From Nemertoderma westbladi (lineage: Eukaryota; Xenacoelomorpha; Nemertodermatida; Nemertodermatidae): DNA of 64,000 nucleotides. Under the pieces are notes generated by a model. That model saw only the letters and a program-made list of their open reading frames with translations. It searched no databases and was not told where the DNA came from. The stretch spans positions 1 through 64,000 of the forward strand of contig JAUCBJ010003016.1 in assembly GCA_032718475.1 (NCBI GenBank), read 5' to 3'. The translations under genes were made by a program, and so were the position numbers. Below, piece by piece: positions 1 through 10,838 of this stretch; positions within the stretch are counted from its first letter, which is position 1; each line of letters starts with the position of its first letter.

Positions 1-550
1 CAGCGAGCCATTTCATAGCCTCTTCCAGACCGTCACCGGTACATCCGTTTGTAGCAAATACCGTCCAATGGTGTCCCGCTGCCAGTTCGTATAAATTCAT
101 AGCCGTCGTTATTTTGGCGGTACTCTGCGAGTTAGGTAGATCTTTCTTATTCGATAAAATCAGCAACGGGATTCCACTCTTGAAACCGGTGCTTTTTATC
201 ATGTCCTCGAACAAGGATCTTGACATCGGAAAACGTAAGCTATCGCTGCTATCAACGACATAGACCACACCGTCTACAAGCCGGTATTTCTCTTGCCATA
301 ACTTGAAGTATTTCTCGGATCCTGCCATGTCGAATACTTCCAAATCGAAACCGTTATTTACAATGTTTTCCACAGACAATCCGATTGTTTGTGGGACCAA
401 TGATGTTGATGTACGCTTGCTCGCCGCTTTCAGTTGGTTCACTATCGTAGACTTGCCGCTGTTGTCCAGGCCCACGCACATGATGGTTGCGTGGATATTT
501 GTCCCCACGCAGCTACCCAACCCACAACTCTCCAATATAGATTTACCCAT
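1..550 (-). CDS. ARL6/BBS3-like Arf-family small GTPase, single exon, 3' end beyond window
   Basis: The minus strand reads open from an ATG at 550 for 183 codons to the window edge, so the C terminus is missing. It is an Arf-family GTPase: P-loop GLDNSGKS at residues 27-34, switch I threonine in PQTIG (T55), G3 DMAGSE (74-79), G4 NKKD (134-137) and G5-like ATN (166-168). The G3 start (FDM), the TIGLSVE stretch and the end DGLEEAMKWL resemble ARL6 (BBS3), the GTPase that recruits the BBSome coat to membranes for ciliary traffic. Gly2 could be an acylation site. The residue matching the Arf catalytic-loop glutamine is Ser78, unlike ARL6 and Arf. There is no intron, although vertebrate ARL6 has several, so it may be a retrocopy or a divergent ARL. 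Arf family is near certain; ARL6 orthology is inferred. Confidence 0.85.
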   Translation of the reverse strand, partial: MGKSILESCGLGSCVGTNIHATIMCVGLDNSGKSTIVNQLKAASKRTSTSLVPQTIGLSVENIVNNGFDLEVFDMAGSEKYFKLWQEKYRLVDGVVYVVDSSDSLRFPMSRSLFEDMIKSTGFKSGIPLLILSNKKDLPNSQSTAKITTAMNLYELAAGHHWTVFATNGCTGDGLEEAMKWLA

Positions 551-556
551 GGTATT

Positions 557-1008
557 CTGTTCGGTACTACTTCGACCTGTCGACACCCCCTGTCATTTTT
601 TTAACCATTATTTTTTGGTGTTTTGGAATGTTATTTTTTTGACAATGGTGAATGTTCTAGAACCTTAGTAGATACTTTTGTACGGTAGCTAGTGTTTTTT
701 TTTACTAGCTAGTACCGTATATTTAAAAAATAAAAAAAAATTACTTTTTTTTGTTACATTATTAGTTATGGTAGTTTTTATGGTTAATGAATTTTTTACT
801 ACCATAGCTACATGTATGTTGTAATACATAGTAGGGGCTATTAATGTTTAAAACTAATTTTTTTAACTACCGTAAAAAAATATATCTTCTAGTAATGTTC
901 AAGAACATTAACCAATATCAAAAAGTATTAATATTACAAAACACTAAAAAATGACAGGTAAAAAAAATGTCAGGAAGTTTCGACAGGTGGAAGAACAGTA
1001 CCCTGTTC
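557..1008. mobile_element. 440-bp TIR MITE with 6-bp direct repeats, just upstream of the ARL6-like start codon
   Basis: An AT-rich element (563-1002) has long imperfect inverted ends: GGTACTAC...CCTGTCGAC on the left and the complement of that on the right (GTTTCGACAGG...CAGTACC). It is bracketed by CTGTTC at 557-562 and 1003-1008, a likely target-site duplication. Its interior has nested small palindromes (GTTCTAGAAC, CTAGCTAG). Related sequence, with the same AATGTTCTAGAAC and TAGCTAG words, lies at 8540-9241, so this is a dispersed family. It carries no coding capacity, so it is non-autonomous. The left end lies 12 bp before the ARL6-like ATG and must form part of that gene's 5' UTR or promoter. 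The superfamily is not determined. Confidence 0.72.
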
Positions 1009-1255
1009 TAATGGTACCGGTGTGTTATACTGTATGTATACAATACACCCCACCCCCCTGCAAAATTGTTATACTGGCTTGTTTTTGCTATTTCTAAATT
1101 TGAACATTTTCTAGATTATGGTAGCTAATTTATAAAAATTACTCTATTGTAGAGCAATAACTATTTATTCTTGCAAATGTTTTATCTAGTTCTTGATAGT
1201 TAAGACGTTCTAGAACATTTATCAATTAGAAATTAACAGTATATTGATTTTGTTA

Positions 1256-1440
1256 TTATTTTTTGTAACCGCCTCTGTCTGTCGCAGTGTCGTTGGCGAC
1301 CTCGACTTTTGGTATCGCTACTGCGCTAGCGCTACGGGCAAACTGGACTAACCGATGAGCGAGACCCGAGGACTGAAGAATGCATTGAATTTTTTGAGTA
1401 GTTTGACTGTGGACTTCTATGACATCGATGCGATGCCAAG
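1256..1440 (-). CDS. Candidate 3'-terminal coding exon, product not recognised
   Basis: On the minus strand a pyrimidine-rich tract ends in GCATTGGCAG at 1450-1441, a good splice acceptor. About 60 open codons follow, ending in a TAA at 1256-1258. The segment is clearly more GC-rich than its surroundings and its residues look protein-like (WHRIDVIEVHSQ, then a SSGLAHRLVQFARSASAVAI stretch). I do not recognise a family. Upstream exons would have to lie beyond the 67-bp satellite array, and none is visible. It could instead be a pseudo-exon or a fragment of an unrecognised repeat. Confidence 0.3.
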
Positions 1441-1598
1441 CTGCCAATGCGAAAGTTTTTTTTTAAGTAAAAGTTTGATTAAATTTTCTGAATTATTTAT
1501 TTAAATTTCTTAAGTACCGATTTTGGGATAGAATTGCTCAATTTTAATCTGTATCTAATAACTGAGTCTTTCCTGCGCGATGGCCCCACGAACGTGTT

Positions 1599-4500
1599 AC
1601 AAGAAGTAGGGATAAGGAGATACTCAAATACTGTTCTTATACTTCATTTAGAAACTGTGCTTTACTCAAGAAGTTGGGATAAGGAGATACTCAAATACTG
1701 TACCTTAGACTTCATTTAGAAACTGTGCTTTACTCAAGAAGTAGGGATAAGGAGATACTCAAATACTGTTCTTAGACTTAATTTAGAAACTGTGCTTTAC
1801 TCAAGAAGTAGGGATAAGGAGATACTCAAATACTGTTCTTAGACTTCATTTAGAAACTGTGCTTTACTCAAGAATTAGGGATAAGGAGATACTCAAATAC
1901 TGTTCTTAGACTTCATTTAGAAACTGTGCTTTACTCAAGAAGTAGGGATAAGGAGATACTCAAATACTGTTCTTAGACTTCATTTAGAAACTGTGCTTTA
2001 CTCAAGAAGTAGGGATAAGGAGATACTCAAATACTGTTCTTAGACTTCATTTAGAAACTGTGCTTTACTCAAGAAGTAGGGATAAGGAGATACTCAAATA
2101 CTGTTCTTAGACTTCATTTAGAAACTGTGCTTTACTCAAGAAGTAGGGATAAGGAGATACTCAAATACTGTTCTTAGACTTCATTTAGAAACTGTGCTTT
2201 ACTCAAGAAGTAGGGATAAGGAGATACTCAAATACTGTTCTTAGACTTCATTTAGAAACTGTGCTTTACTCAAGAAGTAGGGATAAGGAGATACTCAAAT
2301 ACTGTTCTTAGACTTCATTTAGAAACTGTGCTTTACTCAAGAAGTAGGGATAAGGAGATACTCAAATACTGTTCTTAGACTTCATTTAGAAACTGTGCTT
2401 TACTCAAGAAGTAGGGATAAGGAGATACTCAAATACTGTTCTTAGACTTCATTTAGAAACTGTGCTTTACTCAAGAAGTAGGGATAAGGAGATACTCAAA
2501 TACTGTTCTTAGACTTCATTTAGAAACTGTGCTTTACTCAAGAAGTAGGGATAAGGAGATACTCAAATACTGTTCTTAGACTTCATTTAGAAACTGTGCT
2601 TTACTCAAGAAGTAGGGATAAGGAGATACTCAAATACTGTTCTTAGACTTCATTTAGAAACTGTGCTTTACTCAAGAAGTAGGGATAAGGAGATACTCAA
2701 ATACTGTTCTTAGACTTCATTTAGAAACTGTGCTTTACTCAAGAAGTAGGGATAAGGAGATACTCAAATACTGTTCTTAGACTTCATTTAGAAACTGTGC
2801 TTTACTCAAGAAGTAGGGATAAGGAGATACTCAAATACTGTTCTTAGACTTCATTTAGAAACTGTGCTTTACTCAAGAAGTAGGGATAAGGAGATACTCA
2901 AATACTGTTCTTAGACTTCATTTAGAAACTGTGCTTTACTCAAGAAGTAGGGATAAGGAGATACTCAAATACTGTTCTTAGACTTCATTTAGAAACTGTG
3001 CTTTACTCAAGAAGTAGGGATAAGGAGATACTCAAATACTGTTCTTAGACTTCATTTAGAAACTGTGCTTTACTCAAGAAGTAGGGATAAGGAGATACTC
3101 AAATACTGTTCTTAGACTTCATTTAGAAACTGTGCTTTACTCAAGAAGTAGGGATAAGGAGATACTCAAATACTGTTCTTAGACTTCATTTAGAAACTGT
3201 GCTTTACTCAAGAAGTAGGGATAAGGAGATACTCAAATACTGTTCTTAGACTTCATTTAGAAACTGTGCTTTACTCAAGAAGTAGGGATAAGGAGATACT
3301 CAAATACTGTTCTTAGACTTCATTTAGAAACTGTGCTTTACTCAAGAAGTAGGGATAAGGAGATACTCAAATACTGTTCTTAGACTTCATTTAGAAACTG
3401 TGCTTTACTCAAGAAGTAGGGATAAGGAGATACTCAAATACTGTTCTTAGACTTCATTTAGAAACTGTGCTTTACTCAAGAAGTAGGGATAAGGAGATAC
3501 TCAAATACTGTTCTTAGACTTCATTTAGAAACTGTGCTTTACTCAAGAAGTAGGGATAAGGAGATACTCAAATACTGTTCTTAGACTTCATTTAGAAACT
3601 GTGCTTTACTCAAGAAGTAGGGATAAGGAGATACTCAAATACTGTTCTTAGACTTCATTTAGAAACTGTGCTTTACTCAAGAAGTAGGGATAAGGAGATA
3701 CTCAAATACTGTTCTTAGACTTCATTTAGAAACTGTGCTTTACTCAAGAAGTAGGGATAAGGAGATACTCAAATACTGTTCTTAGACTTCATTTAGAAAC
3801 TGTGCTTTACTCAAGAAGTAGGGATAAGGAGATACTCAAATACTGTTCTTAGACTTCATTTAGAAACTGTGCTTTACTCAAGAAGTAGGGATAAGGAGAT
3901 ACTCAAATACTGTTCTTAGACTTCATTTAGAAACTGTGCTTTACTCAAGAAGTAGGGATAAGGAGATACTCAAATACTGTTCTTAGACTTCATTTAGAAA
4001 CTGTGCTTTACTCAAGAAGTAGGGATAAGGAGATACTCAAATACTGTTCTTAGACTTCATTTAGAAACTGTGCTTTACTCAAGAAGTAGGGATAAGGAGA
4101 TACTCAAATACTGTTCTTAGACTTCATTTAGAAACTGTGCTTTACTCAAGAAGTAGGGATAAGGAGATACTCAAATACTGTTCTTAGACTTCATTTAGAA
4201 ACTGTGCTTTACTCAAGAAGTAGGGATAAGGAGATACTCAAATACTGTTCTTAGACTTCATTTAGAAACTGTGCTTTACTCAAGAAGTAGGGATAAGGAG
4301 ATACTCAAATACTGTTCTTAGACTTCATTTAGAAACTGTGCTTTACTCAAGAAGTAGGGATAAGGAGATACTCAAATACTGTTCTTAGACTTCATTTAGA
4401 AACTGTGCTTTACTCAAGAAGTAGGGATAAGGAGATACTCAAATACTGTTCTTAGACTTCATTTAGAAACTGTGCTTTACTCAAGAAGTAGGGATAAGGA

Positions 4501-6765
4501 GATACTCAAATACTGTTCTTAGACTTCATTTAGAAACTGTGCTTTACTCAAGAAGTAGGGATAAGGAGATACTCAAATACTGTTCTTAGACTTCATTTAG
4601 AAACTGTGCTTTACTCAAGAAGTAGGGATAAGGAGATACTCAAATACTGTTCTTAGACTTCATTTAGAAACTGTGCTTTACTCAAGAAGTAGGGATAAGG
4701 AGATACTCAAATACTGTTCTTAGACTTCATTTAGAAACTGTGCTTTACTCAAGAAGTAGGGATAAGGAGATACTCAAATACTGTTCTTAGACTTCATTTA
4801 GAAACTGTGCTTTACTCAAGAAGTAGGGATAAGGAGATACTCAAATACTGTTCTTAGACTTCATTTAGAAACTGTGCTTTACTCAAGAAGTAGGGATAAG
4901 GAGATACTCAAATACTGTTCGTAGACTTCATTTAGAAACTGTGCTTTACTCAAGAAGTAGGGATAAGGAGATACTCAAATACTGTTCTTAGACTTCATTT
5001 AGAAACTGTGCTTTACTCAAGAAGTAGGGATAAGGAGATACTCAAATACTGTTCTTAGACTTCATTTAGAAACTGTGCTTTACTCAAGAAGTAGGGATAA
5101 GGAGATACTCAAATACTGTTCTTAGACTTCATTTAGAAACTGTGCTTTACTCAAGAAGTAGGGATAAGGAGATACTCAAATACTGTTCTTAGACTTCATT
5201 TAGAAACTGTGCTTTACTCAAGAAGTAGGGATAAGGAGATACTCAAATACTGTTCTTAGACTTCATTTAGAAACTGTGCTTTACTCAAGAAGTAGGGATA
5301 AGGAGATACTCAAATACTGTTCGTAGACTTCATTTAGAAACTGTGCTTTACTCAAGAAGTAGGGATAAGGAGATACTCAAATACTGTTCCTTAGACTTCA
5401 TTTAGAAACTGTGCTTTACTCAAGAAGTAGGGATAAGGAGATACTCAAATACTGTTCTTAGACTTCATTTAGAAACTGTGCTTTACTCAAGAAGTAGGGA
5501 TAAGGAGATACTCAAATACTGTTCTTAGACTTCATTTAGAAACTGTGCTTTACTCAAGAAGTAGGGATAAGGAGATACTCAAATACTGTTCTTAGACTTC
5601 ATTTAGAAACTGTGCTTTACTCAAGAAGTAGGGATAAGGAGATACTCAAATACTGTTCTTAGACTTCATTTAGAAACTGTGCTTTACTCAAGAAGTAGGG
5701 ATAAGGAGATACTCAAATACTGTTCGTAGACTTCATTTAGAAACTGTGCTTTACTCAAGAAGTAGGGATAAGGAGATACTCAAATACTGTTCTTAGACTT
5801 CATTTAGAAACTGTGCTTTACTCAAGAAGTAGGGATAAGGAGATACTCAAATACTGTTCTTAGACTTCATTTAGAAACTGTGCTTTACTCAAGAAGTAGG
5901 GATAAGGAGATACTCAAATACTGTTCTTAGACTTCATTTAGAAACTGTGCTTTACTCAAGAAGTAGAGATAAGGAGATACTCAAATACTGTTCTTAGACT
6001 TCATTTAGAAACTGTGCTTTACTCAAGAAGTAGGGATAAGGAGATACTCAAATACTGTTCGTAGACTTCATTTAGAAACTGTGCTTTACTCAAGAAGTAG
6101 GGATAAGGAGATACTCAAATACTGTACCTTAGACTTCATTTAGAAACTGTGCTTTACTCAAGAAGTAGGGATAAGGAGATACTCAAATACTGTTCTTAGA
6201 CTTCATTTAGAAACTGTGCTTTACTCAAGAAGTAGGGATAAGGAGATACTCAAATACTGTTCTTAGACTTCATTTAGAAACTGTGCTTTACTCAAGAAGT
6301 AGGGATAAGGAGATACTCAAATACTGTTCTTAGACTTCATTTAGAAACTCTGCTTTACTCAAGAAGTAGGGATAAGGAGATACTCAAATACTGTTCTTAG
6401 ACTTCATTTAGAAACTGTGCTTTACTCAAGAAGTAGGGATAAGGAGATACTCAAATACTGTTCGTAGACTTCATTTAGAAACTGTGCTTTACTCAATAAG
6501 TAGGGATAAGGAGATACTCAAATACTGTACCTTAGACTTCATTTAGAAACTGTTCTTTACTCAAGAAGTAGGGATAAGGAGATACTCAAATACTGTTCTT
6601 AGACTTCATTTAGAAACTGTGCTTTACTCAAGAAGTAGGGATAAGGAGATACTCAAATACTGTTCTTAGACTTCATTTAGAAACTGTGCTTTACTCAAGA
6701 AGTAGGGATAAGGAGATACTCAAATACTGTTCTTAGACTTCATTTAGAAACTGTGCTTTACTCAA
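1599..6765. repeat. 67-bp satellite array, about 77 copies
   Basis: A head-to-tail array has a 67-bp unit containing GAAGTAGGGATAAGGAGATA, then ACTCAAATACTGTTCTTAG, then ACTTCATTTAGAAACTGTGC. Units from roughly 1.9 to 4.9 kb appear identical. Variants cluster at the two ends: GTACCTTAG or GTTCCTTAG (1-bp insertion) near 1.70, 5.39, 6.13 and 6.53 kb, and GTTCGTAG at 4921, 5323, 5726, 6061 and 6464. The array is non-coding in any consistent frame. It starts in unique sequence near 1598 and ends in unique AT-rich DNA after 6765. Confidence 0.98.
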
Positions 6766-8286
6766 ACATTCATTTGTTGTTGAGCACACGACCCTTACCT
6801 TCGTCCCCGTAACCATTCAAATACAGTATTAATTATTGTGATTTTCCTTGCCGTTTACTTCTGTAATTATACAGTAGTAAGTAATTAAGTAATATACACT
6901 AATTATAACATATAAGAAAACATTATTATTTTCAAGCACAAATTTTGTATGGAAATATTGTACAAACAAATGGAGCGTTTAGAAATTGATTCAATGCGGT
7001 CGAAATCCTTGGTATATGACATTAAATTTTGCACAGAGATCCGTAATTAAATTTCCTATCGAATGGTATATAACTTGAATGTTCACCGATATCGGAAGTA
7101 TCTTTACTAGGGGGGGGGGGGATCATTATGGAACACCCGGTATATGTTTGTAAGCATAAAATAATAAATAAATACTGTAAATTATTATTTTAAATAGACC
7201 GATTGGCCTCAGAAAACAATACATTACTTTATCACTTATCACTAGCTTTCGATATAATATGTATGTATTTTTCAAGCGTTGAAAACCAACTATTTATAAA
7301 TTAAATAAATTAGAAATATAAGCACATTTTAAATTTCTAGAAAGTTTGTATACTTCTTTCCTATTTCGTGTTTCCCAGGCGAACTAATTTAACTATGGGT
7401 TGAATACATTTTCTTTAATTAGATATATCTTCTTTCTTGTTAAGTGGGGTCGTTGTAAAATTATTTAAACAGTAGGCCTATTCAAATTAATTATCTATGC
7501 AAGTCTGATCTGAACTTGATACGTGGTTACTCACATCAAAATATCTTTCTTGAATGGTTCGGCTATAATAATAAAATATTCATTCATAAGATATAAAATA
7601 TTCATAAAATACTGCAGTCGCTGATAAATTTATTAATTAGAAAGAACATAGTGGGATTGAGTGGCTACAACATGCTACATAGTGTAGTCCAAGGAAAGTA
7701 ACTTCGGCAGGTGGTGTGGTATTATACCAATATTTAAAGGTTCACCTGAATTCCATATAACATGATACCGCGAAACTGCGTTTCCATTTTAATTTAACTT
7801 TATTGTTTTACATTTTTTTTACTTATGTTGCGTCGATCTGTGTATCCAAACTTTCGGTACGAATAAGAGTGCAGCACTTATAAAGGTCATACTGCAGATG
7901 TAGGTACAGTAGAACCTACAATACTTCGAAATATTCCTTTTTTATTTATTGCGGCACACCCACGTTGCTCGCCCGGACGAAAATACCATTAGTCTCAATT
8001 GAAACTCTCACATTCTACTTACAGTATCTCGAAATCCATAAAAACCATTAAATAATTAAATTATAGGCCTAAAATAGGCCTACATATCCATCTACTGTAC
8101 TGTATTTTAAAATTTTATTTTACGAATTTCACATCATATCGGTGCAAGAAATGAATCGGTTTGTTTATTCAAAAGGGGCACAAATTTGAGGAAATTTTTC
8201 CGAGAGTTTTTAAAGTCATGCTTATAAACAGCCCGGTCTGGGTGGCAGCCCCCCCTTCCCTAGGAGATAAAGTTATGTGATTTAAC
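6766..8286. other. AT-rich intergenic DNA, no gene seen
   Basis: I see no supported open frame, exon or element boundary here. There is an 11-base G run near 7110-7121, scattered TAGGCCTA words and AT-rich filler. Confidence 0.6.
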
Positions 8287-8345
8287 TACTGTACTACTAC
8301 TACTACTGCTACTACTGTCGGCATGGTGCATTGCAGCTGCATTGG
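8287..8345 (-). mobile_element. Tiny 3'-tail fragment of the RTE-like LINE
   Basis: The plus strand reads (CTA)n then CGGCATGGTGCATTGCAGC, followed by TGCATT. This is the complement of the 3' end of the LINE at 42818-45790, whose tail is TGCAGCTGCAATGCAGCATG then CCGATC and (TAG)n. It is an extremely 5'-truncated insertion in minus orientation, directly beside the foldback element at 8351. Confidence 0.7.
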
Positions 8346-8350
8346 ATGTA

Positions 8351-9466
8351 GGACAATTCGGTCCCTGACAATTCGGTTCCGGACAATTCAGTCCCGGACA
8401 ATTCGGTCCCGGACAATTCGGTCCCAAAACACGAAATAAATGGGACCGACCGAATTGTCCGGGACCGAATTGTCCTAGGACCGAATTGCCCTAGGACCGA
8501 ACTGCCCGGGACCGAATTGTCCGCGACCGAATGTTCCTGATAGCACCTTTTTAGTGCTTTTTTGATATTGGTGAATGTTCTAGAACATTAGTAGATCTAT
8601 TTTTTATGGTAGCTAGTGTTTTTTACTAGCTAGAAGTTTTTGAAATTTTAAAAATACTGCAGTTTGTTTTATTTTTGTTATTGTTAAGTGTTCGAGAACA
8701 TTATTATATATTATTTATTAAGGTGTAGCTAGTGTTTTTTTACTAGCTAGCAATTTCTTTAAATTATAAAAACACTTGTAAAAACATTGATATTTCAGAA
8801 TTAGGCCTAAACTGTTGCTGATTATATTAATTACTGATATTACTGTAGGCCCTATAACAGTTTAAGCTGAACATCGTGTGGCGGTACAGTTTTTTAAATC
8901 TAAATTCAGCAAAGTGTCCTTGAATGAGATCCAGCTATTATCTAGGATAATAATTTAGGCTTGTTAACCAACCAACAACACATACAGTATACTTGCGCAG
9001 TATATAAAACAAATCAGTTTTAAACATTTTAAATACATACTATTACTAGCTAGTAAATAATTCACAAGCTCCATAAAAACACCGCAGCTACCATAAATAA
9101 TAATGTTAACAATAATGTTAATAAATGTTGTTTTTTTTATTCTCAAAAAAATACTAGCTAGTAAAAAAACACTACAGTAGCTACCATATAATACAGTAAT
9201 ATCTATTAAGGTTTTAGAAGATTTACCATTATATAGTACCAATTAAATTCGGTTCCGGACAATTCGGTCCCATTAATATGTATGTTTTGGGACCGAATTG
9301 TCCTAGTTAGTATCCGGACAATTCGGTCCCGGACATTTTGGTCCCAGACAATTCGGTCCCGGACAATTCGGTCCCAAAACACAAAATTAATGGGACCGAA
9401 TTGTCCGGGACCGAATTTTCCGGGACCGAATTGTCCGGACCGAATTGTCCGGGACCGAATTGTCCT
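8351..9466. mobile_element. Foldback element with arms built from a 15-bp word, enclosing a MITE
   Basis: Both ends are clusters of the word GGACAATTCGGTCCC and its complement. Each arm (8351-8536 and about 9244-9466) has several copies in one direction, a short spacer (AAAACAC...AAT), then several copies in the other, so each arm is itself a hairpin. The interior (about 8540-9241) has the AATGTTCTAGAACATTAG and TAGCTAGTG signatures of the MITE at 563-1002 and ends near TAGTACC. There is no coding capacity; apparent ORFs here are translations of the repeats. The exact outer boundaries and any target duplication are uncertain. Confidence 0.75.
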
Positions 9467-9507
9467 GCTTCCAGCTGCATTATACACCATGTCCCGTAAT
9501 AGGCCTA

Positions 9508-10353
9508 TAGTGTCATTTTCTGATGACACGGACCCCCCCACCCCCCCAAATTTTTCTACAAATCTTTATCATATTGCTTGAACTTTGAAACACAACTAGT
9601 TCCACTCACCGTGGTTGACACCATGAAGCCGGAATTTTCGATTTTGCCTTTAAATTTTTTTATAGGCGTTTTAAAAAAGTGTCTTTTGCGAAATCGCACC
9701 CTCCGTATCGTGGCCAATCTTCGCATTAGTCGTAATTTTTTCATATCATTAGATAGCTTGCGTTGCAAGGATTCGAAATATGTAACAATATCTGAATTTC
9801 ATTGAGAAATAGCTGAGATATAGGCGTTCAAAGATTGCAAGAATTATTGTTCACTGAAGGCCATTTATTCTATTTAATAAATACACGATCGTCTGGAACA
9901 TTTTGTTTAAGTATGAATAGATACACAATAGATCTATTGGATAGGCATTCTGCTGTTGCCTACCAACTCATAAAATAAATAACACTTTCTAGAATATTGT
10001 GTATTTATTGAATAGAATAAATGTCCTTCAGCGAACAATACTTCTTGTAATCTTTGAACGCCTATATCTCAGTTGTTTCTCAACGAAATTCAGATATTGT
10101 TACATATTTCGAATCTTTGCAAGGCAAGCTTTACGACTAATGCGAAAAATGGCCACGATACGGAGGGTGCGATTTCGCAAAAGACACTTTTTTAAAACGC
10201 CTATAAAAAAAATTTAAAGGCAAAATCGAAAATTCCGACTTCATGGGGTCAACCATACGGAGAGTGGAACTAGTTGTGTTTCAAAGTTCAAGCAATATGA
10301 TACAGATTTGTAGAAAAATCTGGGGGGGGGGGAGGTCCGTGTCATCAGAGAAT
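9508..10353. mobile_element. 845-bp near-perfect palindromic foldback element (family FB-1)
   Basis: Two arms of about 420 bp are inverted around a centre near 9930. The left arm begins TAGTGTCATTTTCTGATGAC and the right ends GGTCCGTGTCATCAGAGAAT. Inside the ends lie a C run (left) or G run (right), then matching sequence including AAAAAAGTGTCTTTTGCGAA and its complement. Open frames on both strands are the same sequence read twice and are not genes. Related members lie at 14640-14941, 57947-58842 and 58843-59215. The right terminus abuts a LINE fragment at 10362. Confidence 0.85.
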
Positions 10354-10361
10354 ACTGGGAG

Positions 10362-10815
10362 ACTACGGGAGTCCATGCTGGGCTCTAACTGCTGAGGACA
10401 CCAAATCTCTGGATGGCACATTCACAAGAATGCTACGCCGGGTTTATTGTGTCAAGTACAATGCACACATCTCCAACCAGACACTATATAACATTGGAGG
10501 TGTCTCATTGGTTCCCCCAAGTTGACACTAGAACAAAATCGCCTCCGCTTTGCAGGACATTGCTTTCGCCGTGAGGACCAGCCAGTGCATAATCTTGTAC
10601 TTTGGCAGCCTCATGGGGGTGAATAAGCATGGTGGACAGCCCATGACTTTCTTGAGACGCATCTTAAAGGACACTGGCCTTAAAGATGCGGATGATCTAG
10701 CAAATGTCATTGGTGATAGGGAGTTGTGGCGGTGCAATTTTGTTGACAAGCCGGCACAGCATTCTTAAAAATGCAGCTGCAATGCAGCATGCCGATCATA
10801 GTAGTACTGACGGTA
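10362..10815 (+). pseudogene. 5'-truncated RTE-like LINE copy (C-terminal region and 3' tail)
   Basis: The sequence matches the last 430 bases of the intact LINE at 42818-45790, starting at GGGAGTCCATGCTGGGCTC and ending in ATGCAGCTGCAATGCAGCAT and a short TAG-rich tail. A one-base loss after CCCCCAAG shifts the frame near 10520, so it is non-functional. It is inserted beside the FB-1 palindrome. Confidence 0.9.
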
Positions 10816-10838
10816 CTACTGCCATAAATAATCCAACC

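Noticed and set aside
303-668. Plus-strand 121-codon frame
   Set aside because: It is antisense to the ARL6-like gene, whose motifs are unmistakable, and runs into the MITE.
1599-6765. CRISPR-like array
   Set aside because: Units are contiguous and identical, without unique spacers; the genome is an animal's.
9206-10217. Several 70-110-codon frames on both strands
   Set aside because: They translate the 15-bp-word foldback and the FB-1 palindrome; the two arms give the same peptide in opposite directions.
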